A DNA stretch of 32,752 nucleotides from Nanobdellota archaeon (GCA_013331945.1 DUFK01000038.1:13344-46095), one strand, 5' to 3'. Positions 8,806-18,018 are shown, counted from the stretch's first letter. Notes: generated by a model not told the origin, from the sequence alone. Numbers and translations: made by a program.

Positions 8806-11236
8806 TCCTGCTTCTTGGGATCTCTACGTAGCGCCCGCTAAATTTCCCCCTCGGATGATTTCTCTTGTACCTGTATGCAACATATATAGCAACGACAATA
8901 AGCACGAGCACTAAAAAGGCTGTTGTCCCGCCGTACTTGCCAAGAGTCAGTGTTATGAACGCTGTAATGCCACCTATCCCCCTTCCAGTTATCTCTCTCT
9001 GCCCCTGCTCACTTTCTTCTGCCGATGCCTCTTGCTGTGGAGCGTTTCCTTTTTCTCCAATCTCGCATTCTCTGGAAACAGGCGGTGCTTTTGCTCTTGT
9101 TCCGCACTGATTGAAGTCCCAGCAATTTCTTGTCTGCTTTCCGCTCTCGCACTCGCCCCATGCATTGCATCTCCAGCTTTCTACACAGGCTTGCTGCTCT
9201 TCTGGGACTAAAACATCTTCACTCTCCCTATTATTGCTTCCGCCAGTGCTTCCACTAGATCCCGAATCACCTGTCGGAGTCTCTTCTGAAGAGTAAGTGG
9301 AAAAAGAAGTTACGCTAAAGATAAATTCTCCTCCGCTATACGAGACTTCTGTGCAGATGCTAGATGGGCATGTCTCGCCGTTTCGCAAAGGCCTCGGATT
9401 TGTGTAGCTAAGGCCGAGAAGATGCACGAAAGCAGACTTGTTCAGCTCTGGCAGGCTTGCTGAGTTTATCTCAACCCGGTTGCTGGAGATGTTTGCATAA
9501 CTATCTATGTCTGCTCCCCCGCTTAAGTCAACAGCCGCCGAAAAGTTTATTCTTCCGGCACTCGGCTCGTCTAAGATGAAGTTCTCTATATTTGAGACAT
9601 TCACTTGGCTTAGATTTGTTGTTATTCCGCTGAAGCTGTTCATGTTGGAGATATAGAATCTCCATGTTTCTGTACTTCCGGCATTGTTGTATGAGTCTGT
9701 GCAGCTGACGTTCCATGTGTAAGCACCAAGTCCCAATCCAGTAAGAGAGAAACTTTTTGTTATATTTCTTGTAACACTCGCTTCTGTCTGGTTCAGCTGA
9801 CCATTTAACATGAGAGAGCAGTTGCTTATCGATGATGCGTCCGTCACATTATAGTTCAGAGTTATGTTTCCATCATTATTTCCTCTTCCATTCTCTGGAG
9901 ATATTGATTTAGCTACAGGCACATCTGCATCTGTATATGAGTTGTAATCAATCGAAAAGTTGTAGAGCTCGGGGCTTGCGACTGCGCTGTCGCTAGTGAA
10001 GAGAGCTCTGTACTGAAAGTATCTGTTATTTGTAACAGAAAGTGCTCCGCTCACAGGATTAGTGAGTGCCCCTGAAAAAGATGCATCACTGCAATCACTC
10101 GCGGAACAGGAGCGCGCGCTGAATGTAAGGTCTGTTGTTACGGTTGTTGTTGCAATGCCGAATGGGTCACCATTCCCCCCATTGAAGTCAGAGCCGTTTA
10201 TTTTTGTCCATGTAGTGCCGGAATCTGCCGAGCTCCAGATGTCTTCATCGCCCTCTATGAGGATAAAGTTGCTGCCGTCAAAATCCGCAACAAGCGCATT
10301 CTGACCTTCTCCGCCATTATAATCATCGTTTACTTTTGTCCAGCTAGTGCCGGAATCTATGGACTGCCACACATCCTGATTGAATATTATGTACAGATTA
10401 TTTGAGGAATCAACAGCCATGAATGTTGCGCCATTACCATCTCCGCCGTTGTAATCATCTTTCACCAGGCTCCAGATGGAGCCGGAATCCACAGAGCGCC
10501 AGACATCGGACTGGGCATCTACGACATACAAAGTACTGCCGGAAAGAACAATGCCCTTTGCATTTCCATTCCCTGCGTTGAAATCAGAGCCATTCACCTT
10601 TGTCCATGTAGTGCCGGAATCAACAGACTTCCAGACATCTTCATCTCCTTCTATGATGATGAGATTGTTGCTGCTATCTGAGGCCATTACTTGCGCATGC
10701 TGATCCTCTCCGTTATAATCGTCATTCACTTTTGTCCACATCAAGCCAAAATCTGTGGAGCGCCAGACATCGTCATCGCCTTCTATGACGAATAAGTTCT
10801 TGTTTCCATCCATCGCCATGACATTTCCGCCGTTGCCCTCACCGCCATTCAAGTCATCCTTCACCAATCGCCAGGTTATGCCGGAATCTGTGGAGCGCCA
10901 GACATCGGACTGGGCATCTACAACAAGTATCAGGGTGCTTCTGAGATTCTCGTTCCAGCTTATGTTATTCCAGACAGAAACGTTCGTGCCATCAAAAACT
11001 TTGCTTGTATAAGTTCCAGAAACATTTCCCTTGCCGAGCTCTACATGATTAACTTGCCATTCTGTATTGTTGTAAGTGCCTGCAGAAAAATCAGACTGGT
11101 TTCCCGAGAAAAAGACTGCAAAACCGGTAAAGCTGAAGGTAGAGAAATTGTTGATGTAGAGGACGATTACCGCGAGGAGCACTATTACTGCGAGGATGGA
11201 AATCCCATTCTCTAGTGCCGAGCCTCTTTTTTTCAT
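8795..11236 (-). CDS. Large surface protein: propeller repeats, Ig-like region, TSP1-like motif and C-terminal TM anchor
   Basis: Six DVWRSxDSGxxWxxVxxDxNGG repeats; CVESWRCNAWGECESGKQTRNCWDFNQCGT (TSP1-like); C-terminal AFLVLVLIVVAIYVAYRYKR. Confidence 0.88.
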   Translation of the reverse strand: MKKRGSALENGISILAVIVLLAVIVLYINNFSTFSFTGFAVFFSGNQSDFSAGTYNNTEWQVNHVELGKGNVSGTYTSKVFDGTNVSVWNNISWNENLRSTLILVVDAQSDVWRSTDSGITWRLVKDDLNGGEGNGGNVMAMDGNKNLFVIEGDDDVWRSTDFGLMWTKVNDDYNGEDQHAQVMASDSSNNLIIIEGDEDVWKSVDSGTTWTKVNGSDFNAGNGNAKGIVLSGSTLYVVDAQSDVWRSVDSGSIWSLVKDDYNGGDGNGATFMAVDSSNNLYIIFNQDVWQSIDSGTSWTKVNDDYNGGEGQNALVADFDGSNFILIEGDEDIWSSADSGTTWTKINGSDFNGGNGDPFGIATTTVTTDLTFSARSCSASDCSDASFSGALTNPVSGALSVTNNRYFQYRALFTSDSAVASPELYNFSIDYNSYTDADVPVAKSISPENGRGNNDGNITLNYNVTDASSISNCSLMLNGQLNQTEASVTRNITKSFSLTGLGLGAYTWNVSCTDSYNNAGSTETWRFYISNMNSFSGITTNLSQVNVSNIENFILDEPSAGRINFSAAVDLSGGADIDSYANISSNRVEINSASLPELNKSAFVHLLGLSYTNPRPLRNGETCPSSICTEVSYSGGEFIFSVTSFSTYSSEETPTGDSGSSGSTGGSNNRESEDVLVPEEQQACVESWRCNAWGECESGKQTRNCWDFNQCGTRAKAPPVSRECEIGEKGNAPQQEASAEESEQGQREITGRGIGGITAFITLTLGKYGGTTAFLVLVLIVVAIYVAYRYKRNHPRGKFSGRYVEIPRSRIEK
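9980..10950 (-). repeat. Tandem propeller-blade repeats, 6 units of about 130 nt arranged as a duplicated 3-unit block
   Basis: AGACATCGGACTGGGCATCTAC occurs at 10500 and 10900 (about 399 nt apart). GTCCATGTAGTGCCGGAATC occurs at 10206 and 10602 (396 nt apart). Confidence 0.85.
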
Positions 11237-11326
11237 TTTTCTTTATTAAGGAGTGAGCAAGTTAAACTTTAAAAGCTTTTGAATACCTGTATAGGGAAAC
11301 ATCAAACGAGAGGAAGGAGAGGAAAA

Positions 11327-12631
11327 ATGTCTTACGACATAGTCATAGGAAGAGATGAAGCAGACAAGGTGCGCTTCGGGAGCGATGGCCTCATCTACTT
11401 GGGCAAGCTCTTCGTAAAGATGGGCCAGACCTCTTCTATGAGCAATAAAATCCTGATGGATGTTGCGCGCTCGCACGTTGTGCTTGTCGCGGGAAAAAGA
11501 GGATCAGGAAAATCCTACACGCTCGGAGTCATCGCTGAAGAACTGACTCAATTGCCGGAAGAAGTAAGGCAGAATGTCGCACCACTCATCTTCGATACCA
11601 TGGGCATCTTCTGGACCATGAATTATCCTAATGAGAAAGAGCTTTCCTTGCTGCAAGAATGGCAGTTGAAGCCCCAACGATTGCCAGTGCGAGTCTTTGT
11701 TCCATTCGGATTCATCAAGAAGTACGAAGAATTCGGGATTCCATTCACGAAAGAATTTTCAATCAATCCGGCAGAGCTTGATGCGGCAGATTGGGGCCTT
11801 ACTTTCGGCTTGAGCATGAATGAACCCGCAGGCATCCTTCTTGAGCGCACCATCTCAGACTTGAAGGAAAAGGAAAAAGAGTTCAGTATCGACCACATCG
11901 TACACGAAATCCGCGTCGATGTTAAGTCAGAGAAAGAAGCAAAGAACTTGCTTGAGAATCTTTTTCTCGGAGCAAAGACATGGGGCATTTTTTCGGAGAA
12001 GGCAACAGCAATCAACAAACTCGTTGAAGCTGGCACAACAACGATCCTTGACTTGAGCCAATACAATGTGCAAGGCGCTTACAATGTTCGCGGGCTTGTG
12101 ATAAGCATTGTCTCCCGCAAGCTTTTCCAGGAAAGGATGCTCTACAGAAAGAAAGAGGAAGTTGAAGCAGTGCGCCATGGTCTTGAATACTTGCGCTACA
12201 GGGAGAAGAGAGAGATGCCGATGGTGTGGCTAATGCTGGATGAAGCTCACGAATTCCTGCCGCGAGAAGGAAAGACAGTTGCAACAGAAGCTCTAGTTCA
12301 GCTGCTGCGGGAGGGAAGACAGCCTGGAATATCATTGGTGCTGGCAACACAGCAGCCAGGAGAGATAGCGAGGGATGTGATGACGCAGGCAGACATAATA
12401 ATTTCGCACACAGTCACCTCAAAGCCAGATGTCGAGGCGCTGAATCTGATAATGCAGACTTACCTGCTTGAGGATATTCAATCCTATCTCAACCAATTGC
12501 CCCATCTGAAGGGAAGCGCAATCATCCTTGATGACAACAGCGAGAGGATTTATCCGATGCGCGTCAGGCCAAAACTTACATGGCATGGCGGAGAAGCGCC
12601 CACGGCGCTTCGCGTGAAGAAGAGGATTTGA
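11327..12631 (+). CDS. HerA-like/DUF87 ATPase
   Basis: Walker A GKRGSGKSYTLG; Walker B VWLMLDEAHEFLP; LREGRQPGISLVLATQQP; start trimmed to MSYDIVIGRDEADKVRFG. Confidence 0.88.
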   Translation: MSYDIVIGRDEADKVRFGSDGLIYLGKLFVKMGQTSSMSNKILMDVARSHVVLVAGKRGSGKSYTLGVIAEELTQLPEEVRQNVAPLIFDTMGIFWTMNYPNEKELSLLQEWQLKPQRLPVRVFVPFGFIKKYEEFGIPFTKEFSINPAELDAADWGLTFGLSMNEPAGILLERTISDLKEKEKEFSIDHIVHEIRVDVKSEKEAKNLLENLFLGAKTWGIFSEKATAINKLVEAGTTTILDLSQYNVQGAYNVRGLVISIVSRKLFQERMLYRKKEEVEAVRHGLEYLRYREKREMPMVWLMLDEAHEFLPREGKTVATEALVQLLREGRQPGISLVLATQQPGEIARDVMTQADIIISHTVTSKPDVEALNLIMQTYLLEDIQSYLNQLPHLKGSAIILDDNSERIYPMRVRPKLTWHGGEAPTALRVKKRI

Positions 12632-12667
12632 GGGGGGATTTGAAGAAAGTAAGAAATCTCTTTCATA

Positions 12668-12678
12668 AACTTTATATA
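12668..12678 (+). promoter_or_regulatory. Strong archaeal TATA-box promoter
   Basis: AAACTTTATATATTTCCAG; very similar to AAACATTTATATATTTCTAG near 32620. Confidence 0.65.
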
Positions 12679-12724
12679 TTTCCAGTGCTTCCCGGGATGA
12701 GCCAATTCAAAAGGAGGTAGTGCA

Positions 12725-12757
12725 ATGGCAAGAAGGAGAAGAAAGGCCGCTAAGTAA
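12725..12757 (+). CDS. Putative 10-codon micro-gene MARRRRKAAK
   Basis: AAAAGGAGGTAGTGCA-ATGGCAAGAAGGAGAAGAAAGGCCGCTAAGTAA. Perfect Shine-Dalgarno, TATA box upstream and a hairpin/T-run downstream. Confidence 0.5.
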   Translation: MARRRRKAAK

Positions 12758-12766
12758 GTAATAATC

Positions 12767-12813
12767 AAGAGGGGAAGCAATCTTCGATTTTATTTTTCTC
12801 CTCTTATTTTTTT
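12767..12813 (+). terminator. Hairpin plus T-run between the micro-gene and trm5-like gene
   Basis: AAGAGGGGA (12767-12775) pairs with TCTCCTCTT (12797-12805, one G-U pair), followed by ATTTTTTT. Confidence 0.55.
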
Positions 12814-13642
12814 ATAAGATTCTGAAATCCACCCGCACGCGATACTTGCGCGGCGCTATCTCTCCTATCTTTTTCCAGCCCAGGATTTTTATTTTCTTCT
12901 TCGCCTTGCGTGCCTCTTGCTGGATTCTCGCGAGCGCTGCATGGGGAATCTCTTCTTCGAGCAAGAAATCATGGTAATTTATAGTGCATCCTTTTTTCGC
13001 GAGCGGGAAGGCCTCGGGGAGGAAGGTTTCCTTGAGTTGGGGGCGAGGCATGACGATCCTATCAAATTTTTCTTTTCTTTTTGTGAGAGTGCTTGCAACC
13101 CTCTTGAAATCTCCGGGAAGAAATTTCAGGTTGGAGAGCTTGTTGAGCTTGATGTTTTCCAAAGCGTATTTCGCTGCATCTTTGTTCAGCTCATTGGCCA
13201 AGATTTCGCCTGCCTGCGAGTTCCTTGCAATCACTATCGGATACGGAAGAGCGCCTGCGAAGGCCACGAGAATGCGCTCGCCCTTTTTCACCTGATGGGC
13301 GATGTCAAGCCTGTCTGAAGAGAGGCGTGGAGAGAAATAAACTTTCGCGATATCGAGCTTGATGCGGCATCCGCTCTCCTTGTGCATGGTCTCAAAGCTC
13401 TTACGACCAGCAATCACTTTGTATTTTGCTTTGCGCAGTCTGCCTGAAAAAACCCCCACTTTATTTACTACAGTCTTTATATGCCTAAGATTCAAGAGCA
13501 CTTGGCCGATTATCTTCTCGCGCTTTCCAAGTTCCTGTGGGAGGTGCAAGATAGCGATCTCTCCGACAACATCGAACGCTCTTGGCAGGAGTCCTAGCTC
13601 TTTCTTTGATAGTTTTCCTGCAAGCGCTTGTTTCAGGTTCAT
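12812..13642 (-). CDS. Trm5-like (Met-10+ family) tRNA (guanine-N1) methyltransferase
   Basis: LLPRAFDVVGEIAILHLP, EILANELNKDAAKYALENIKLNKL, INYHDFLLEEE. Confidence 0.87.
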   Translation of the reverse strand: MNLKQALAGKLSKKELGLLPRAFDVVGEIAILHLPQELGKREKIIGQVLLNLRHIKTVVNKVGVFSGRLRKAKYKVIAGRKSFETMHKESGCRIKLDIAKVYFSPRLSSDRLDIAHQVKKGERILVAFAGALPYPIVIARNSQAGEILANELNKDAAKYALENIKLNKLSNLKFLPGDFKRVASTLTKRKEKFDRIVMPRPQLKETFLPEAFPLAKKGCTINYHDFLLEEEIPHAALARIQQEARKAKKKIKILGWKKIGEIAPRKYRVRVDFRIL

Positions 13643-13696
13643 GAAATCTGCAAGAAAAAGCCATAATTAAATCTTTGTGGGCTTTAGGCTCAGAAC

Positions 13697-14548
13697 TTAT
13701 TTTTTAGCTAGACTATCAATTGAGCTGTTAAAGCAGGAGCTGTCTGCCACCCAATTAGCATCAAGGTAATTTTGAGTACCATTGAAAATCCCCACTGCAG
13801 CAAGCTGCTGGAATCTTGGATTTGAAAGATTGTAGAATTCAGTCGAATTTGTGACAAATCCGACCTCGACTATGATTGATGGTCTTCTCGGCTGCTTGTT
13901 GATGACGTAAAGGTTATCTCTGAATATAAGGCCCCTGTTACGCCGGTGGATTTTTTTTACAAGCGCTGCCTGGACATACCCCGCTAACTCTCCATCTTCA
14001 GAATCCTTATAGAGGGTCTCGGTTCCGCTTTCCCGCGGATTGATGCCTGCCGAAGAGCCGGCTGCATTGTTATGGACGCTTAAGAAGACAGTGCAGTTAC
14101 GTGCATTTGCTATCTGTACTCTCCTCTTTAAAGAAACGCAGTAGTCCGAGTTCCTTGTCATCACAACATCATAATCAGTCAAGGAGGTGAATAATCCACT
14201 CAACCTTGAGCTTATCCCTAGATTGAAATTCTTTTCATTTGGAGGCCTACTGCTATTGTATTTCCAGGCCTTTCCGACCTGCACCATATCATCCCATCCA
14301 GCAGCACCAATTCCACATCCTGCAGAGCCATTTGCTGTCCCTCCATGACCTGGGTCGATGCAGATTATTGGCTCGCATATAGATCCATCACCTGTATCTG
14401 GACCAGGATCGTCTTTGCTGTCCTCCTCTCCATCATGGGTTGCGAAGGAAGAACTTGAGAAGAAGAGAGTTATTAGAATGCCTAAGAAAATTAAAATTGC
14501 GGCAGCGACAATTTTACTTCTGGCCTTTTTTGATAACAGTCCAATCAT
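13697..14548 (-). CDS. N-acetylmuramoyl-L-alanine amidase (Amidase_3) with N-terminal TM/signal
   Basis: IICIDPGHGGTANGSAG, VVMTRNSDYCVSLKRRVQIANARNCTVFLSVHNNA, RRPSIIVEVGFVTNSTEF. Confidence 0.92.
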   Translation of the reverse strand: MIGLLSKKARSKIVAAAILIFLGILITLFFSSSSFATHDGEEDSKDDPGPDTGDGSICEPIICIDPGHGGTANGSAGCGIGAAGWDDMVQVGKAWKYNSSRPPNEKNFNLGISSRLSGLFTSLTDYDVVMTRNSDYCVSLKRRVQIANARNCTVFLSVHNNAAGSSAGINPRESGTETLYKDSEDGELAGYVQAALVKKIHRRNRGLIFRDNLYVINKQPRRPSIIVEVGFVTNSTEFYNLSNPRFQQLAAVGIFNGTQNYLDANWVADSSCFNSSIDSLAKK

Positions 14549-14598
14549 TTAACCCCCGCATTTTCTACACTTGCAAATTAATATTTACAACTTAACAC

Positions 14599-15723
14599 TT
14601 ACAACCTAACCTTTCCGACATACAAGTCGTAATCGCCATCTTTATTTGAAGAGTATGCAATAGATTTCCCATCTGGAGAGAATGCTGGAGAGAGTTCACC
14701 GTAACTTGTTTTGGTCAACCTTGTCTTTGATCCTTTCTTGTTCGCAGTATAGAGTTCACCATCTAATGTGAAAGAAGACATCTTTCCATCAGGGCTCCAT
14801 TGCTGATATCCTAAATCCCCTGCATCTTCGGATTCCCCTAAAATGATTTTTCTGTTCTGCTGAAGGTCATAGGTGTAAGTAAAATATTTTCCATCTGTTT
14901 GATTTTCCGATCCCCTCCAGACCTGGTACAGAATATTTTTCCCATCTGGAGAGATGCTAAAACTGTATACCTCTTCCCCAGCAAGACTTGCTTTAGGGCC
15001 TAAAGGAGCGCGAGCCTTTCCATTCTTAAGGATGGAGTAAAGATTCCCTCCGCGAGTTACGGTTCCGTAAGTTGGGCCTTCTATGAAAGCAATTCTTTTC
15101 GAGTCGGGAAACCATCCGAGCCCCTTTACTTTATCCTGCTTCCGGATATTTCTCGCGCTATTATTCGTTAATAGTCTAGTCTTCGCAGTATTTGTGTCAT
15201 AGAGTATAATATTAGATACATCCTCCCAATTAGCTCCATTAAGGTAAGCTATATGTTGTCCAGATGGAGAATAAAGCGGAGAATCAAGCCCATCTCCCCC
15301 CACCAAAAGTTTTTCTTTTCCACTCTTTAGGTCAAGTTCGAAGATTCCGCTCTTTCCTTCTAGCTCATCAACTGCATAAATGATTTTCTTTCCACTAGGG
15401 TGCCAGCAAAATCCTGGCTTGCTGAATACGAGACCATGAGACTGCGTCTCTTTATTCACAATTTTTTTCAATCCGCTCCCATCCTTGTTGATGAGGTAGA
15501 TTTTTCCCTCTCGGTCCTGGAATGCAATTCTTTGGCCATCAGGGCTCCATTGGGGGTAAAGTTCATGTCCGGGGAGATTTGTGATTTTTCTTTGGTCCGT
15601 GAGATTTATTGCGGGACTTACTGCGGCAACTTTTTGCTCTAGGCCTCCAAAAAGCGCGGGAGCAATCCCCAGACCTAAGTAGATTGAATAAAGAAGTCTC
15701 TTAGTTCTCCCCGACCCTGCCAT
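14599..15723 (-). CDS. Secreted TolB/PD40-type beta-propeller protein
   Basis: Repeats such as PQWSPDGQRIAFQDREGKIYLINKDG, PAFSPDGKSIAYSSNKDGDYDLYV; N-terminal hydrophobic signal. Confidence 0.88.
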   Translation of the reverse strand: MAGSGRTKRLLYSIYLGLGIAPALFGGLEQKVAAVSPAINLTDQRKITNLPGHELYPQWSPDGQRIAFQDREGKIYLINKDGSGLKKIVNKETQSHGLVFSKPGFCWHPSGKKIIYAVDELEGKSGIFELDLKSGKEKLLVGGDGLDSPLYSPSGQHIAYLNGANWEDVSNIILYDTNTAKTRLLTNNSARNIRKQDKVKGLGWFPDSKRIAFIEGPTYGTVTRGGNLYSILKNGKARAPLGPKASLAGEEVYSFSISPDGKNILYQVWRGSENQTDGKYFTYTYDLQQNRKIILGESEDAGDLGYQQWSPDGKMSSFTLDGELYTANKKGSKTRLTKTSYGELSPAFSPDGKSIAYSSNKDGDYDLYVGKVRL

Positions 15724-15834
15724 GCAGGAATAAGTGCCTAAAAACTTATATAAGTAGCGATTTCTAGCGCATTTTCAGAATTCGGAAGGAAAACTGGAAA
15801 AAGGGAATGTTTTAAAGATTTTTCTTTGCCTCTT

Positions 15835-16338
15835 TTATCCTTTCAAACCGCTCCTGTGCGGCCACTGCACATTGAACTCGTGCTTGTACACCGATGCGAG
15901 CTTCTTCTTAAGCTCTTCAAAAGTCTGCAAGAATTCGCTTGAATTTGACCTTGAAGCGCGGCTTATGCTCTCTAAGTTCCTGTTTTCAATATAGGCCTCA
16001 TATGGTGATGTAGGAAGGAACTTCTTTGCCTCGAAGACGCAATCATGCATTGAATCGAATAGATTATTCCAGTACATGGTGAATTGGGGCTCTCTTTGTA
16101 CAAGGCTTTTGAGCATGTCTCCTGCCTCTTTCAAAAGCTGGTCCATCTTATCGCGCTCAAATCCTCCGATCTTGGCATTGTGCTCTATCCTGGAGATCAT
16201 CCTAGTGATTTCATAGAAGTTTTCGACAACAAGCCTTATGTCTGATTCGAGCTTCTCCTTACTGTCCACGGCTTGAGGCATGGCAACTGCTGCAAATTCA
16301 ACAGGTTGCTCTTTTTTCTTGAATGGCCAGAATGGCAT
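15835..16338 (-). CDS. Uncharacterised helical protein
   Basis: 167-aa ORF starting MPFWPFKKKEQPVEFAAVAMPQ; TATA box and structured leader upstream. Confidence 0.75.
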   Translation of the reverse strand: MPFWPFKKKEQPVEFAAVAMPQAVDSKEKLESDIRLVVENFYEITRMISRIEHNAKIGGFERDKMDQLLKEAGDMLKSLVQREPQFTMYWNNLFDSMHDCVFEAKKFLPTSPYEAYIENRNLESISRASRSNSSEFLQTFEELKKKLASVYKHEFNVQWPHRSGLKG

Positions 16339-16373
16339 TTTATTCTTCTCCTTTTATTTCTTGGTGCAGTGCT

Positions 16374-16444
16374 CGGAATGCTCTGCATTCCGGCACGCCA
16401 GAAATCCTCTGGATTTCTGAGCGCTTCTTCCTAAGAAGGTGCTC
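16374..16444 (-). ncRNA. Candidate structured 5' leader element A (three hairpins)
   Basis: Perfect short-loop hairpins: CGGAATGC-TCT-GCATTCCG (16374-16392), CAGAAATCC-TCT-GGATTTCTG (16399-16419), CTTCTT-CCT-AAGAAG (16424-16438). Lies between a minus-strand TATA box (about 16479-16489) and the ATG at 16338. Confidence 0.5.
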
Positions 16445-16532
16445 TCCTTTTTGATTATTACTTTTGAGAGAAGGTAAAGATATAAAAACATTTCTATGAA
16501 ATTTGTCTTTTCTTGGCGGCGCTACACCAGCG

Positions 16533-17210
16533 CTATACCACTCCAAGTGTCTGGAAATTCTTGTATGTCTTGTCTATCTCTCCCTTGAGCAGGGACATTG
16601 CCCCAACAAGCGCGTTCATCGAGCTTATCGCTGAAGCTGCATTGCTCTTTATTCTTGCGACATGTGCATTAAGTGCCCTGCATTGGTTCGCTAGGCTCGA
16701 GTGGTTCTGCAGGAATCCTTCCTGAGCTAGCCTATTTATGAAATGAGCATCATTGTTCAGGTCATTCAAGACGTAGGATATAGCCCGGGGGTATGAACTC
16801 TCGATTGCATGCTTTATGTTATAGTAGCCTGAAATCTTGTTGCTGTAAATCTCATCCATTCCTACAAGAGTCTGATAGGCATCTGACACATACATGCTAA
16901 AAGTCTTTTGATGGAATTGATGCACCCTTTGCACATTCTCTGAGATTGTAGAGGCAAGTTTCTGGAGCGCGGGCACTACTTTCTGATTTGCGAAGATGAA
17001 ATTCCTGTTTTTCACAAGGGTGCCAGTAGTCTCGGGAGAAAGAAATGGGTCACTCGTTGCAGTTATGATGTCTTGGCAGGCTTTTACAAAGGTGCTGGAA
17101 TGAGTTATGATAATGTTGCTCTGGGAAGTGACAGCGTGCCTGGTCTCATGAAGAATGCGCCTTTTCTGCTCCTTTTCCACATCGCGGAGCTCTTTTTCTT
17201 TCATTAACAT
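16533..17210 (-). CDS. Uncharacterised helical/coiled protein
   Basis: 225-aa ORF, MLMKEKELRDVEKEQKRRILHETRHAV..., no recognised family. Confidence 0.75.
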   Translation of the reverse strand: MLMKEKELRDVEKEQKRRILHETRHAVTSQSNIIITHSSTFVKACQDIITATSDPFLSPETTGTLVKNRNFIFANQKVVPALQKLASTISENVQRVHQFHQKTFSMYVSDAYQTLVGMDEIYSNKISGYYNIKHAIESSYPRAISYVLNDLNNDAHFINRLAQEGFLQNHSSLANQCRALNAHVARIKSNAASAISSMNALVGAMSLLKGEIDKTYKNFQTLGVV

Positions 17211-17311
17211 CTTATCTCCTCTTTTTCTTGTTCTTCTTATGTTCCGAAATAAGATGTAAATTATTTAAACTTTTGGTGGTATCTATAGAAGGACAAAAAG
17301 CACCAAAAAAG

Positions 17312-17668
17312 ATGGTAGAGGACACGAACATCGAAAGGCTCGCGTATATCGTTGCTAGTGAGCTGAACATGAATCTCATCCCATTTGCTTGGTCTGTTAC
17401 AAAGGCTGCACCTTATGCCTGCGAAGTGACGGGCAGGGCAAAGAGGAGCACGGGGCTCGGAGCCGCAAGTGCGGGACAGGCTGTTGTGGATTTAAGTGTC
17501 AGCGGCGCTGAGATAAGCGAGCTTACAAAGATGAATGGGATGATTGTTTCGCGCAACCTTTATACAGGCCAGAATTTCCGGACCTCAACAGATACCAGAG
17601 ACTTAGCAAATAGGATCGCACTCAAGATTGAGAGGGCGATGAAGGCACAGCTTTCTTTGACTTCTTAA
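17312..17668 (+). CDS. Uncharacterised small protein
   Basis: Start trimmed to MVEDTNIERLAYIVASELNMNLIPFAWSV...; preceded by TATA-like ATTATTTAAAC near 17260. Confidence 0.7.
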   Translation: MVEDTNIERLAYIVASELNMNLIPFAWSVTKAAPYACEVTGRAKRSTGLGAASAGQAVVDLSVSGAEISELTKMNGMIVSRNLYTGQNFRTSTDTRDLANRIALKIERAMKAQLSLTS

Positions 17669-17717
17669 ATTACACTTGGGAAGTTTTAAAAACCACAGTT
17701 AAGAAAGGAAAAGTAAT

Positions 17718-17954
17718 ATGGCAAAGGGAAGTGTGAAAGAAAACAGCAAAGAAATCACGGTCTTTTTTGATAGAGTGGGAAATACGTTAGATGTTTGGTT
17801 TGGAAAGCCAAGAAAGGCTATTTCTGAGGAAAAAGAGGAAGAATTCCTGATTAAGAGGGATATAAAGACTGGAGAAGTTGTTGGATTTGAAAAGTTTAAT
17901 GTCTTTCCAAAGAAATCCCTTAGAGAAGCAAGAGTCTTGGTTGAAGAGATTTAG
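17718..17954 (+). CDS. DUF2283-like small protein
   Basis: VFFDRVGNTLDVWFGKPRKAISEEKEEEFLIKRDIKTGEVVGFEKFNV resembles the DUF2283 pattern. Confidence 0.7.
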   Translation: MAKGSVKENSKEITVFFDRVGNTLDVWFGKPRKAISEEKEEEFLIKRDIKTGEVVGFEKFNVFPKKSLREARVLVEEI

Positions 17955-18018
17955 TTAATTTTCTTAAATTCTGCGTGTATAACGTAACCTTTAAAAGTTT
18001 GTTTTACATCTTGAGACT

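Noticed and set aside
8502-8831. Repetitive overlapping ORFs on both strands (GRELGARGRERGA etc.)
   Set aside because: Shadow frames of the GC-rich repeat; the lipoprotein frame has the signal peptide and domain.
11327-12631. HerA-NurA end-resection operon
   Set aside because: HerA-like ATPase present but no NurA-like gene is adjacent.
12812-13642. Unusual methyltransferase motif I (AFAGALPYPIVIA) in the Trm5-like protein
   Set aside because: Could reflect ordinary lineage variation; other Trm5 motifs are intact.
16340-16546. 68-aa minus-strand ORF
   Set aside because: Runs through the hairpin element with no protein-like features; the structured-leader interpretation fits better.
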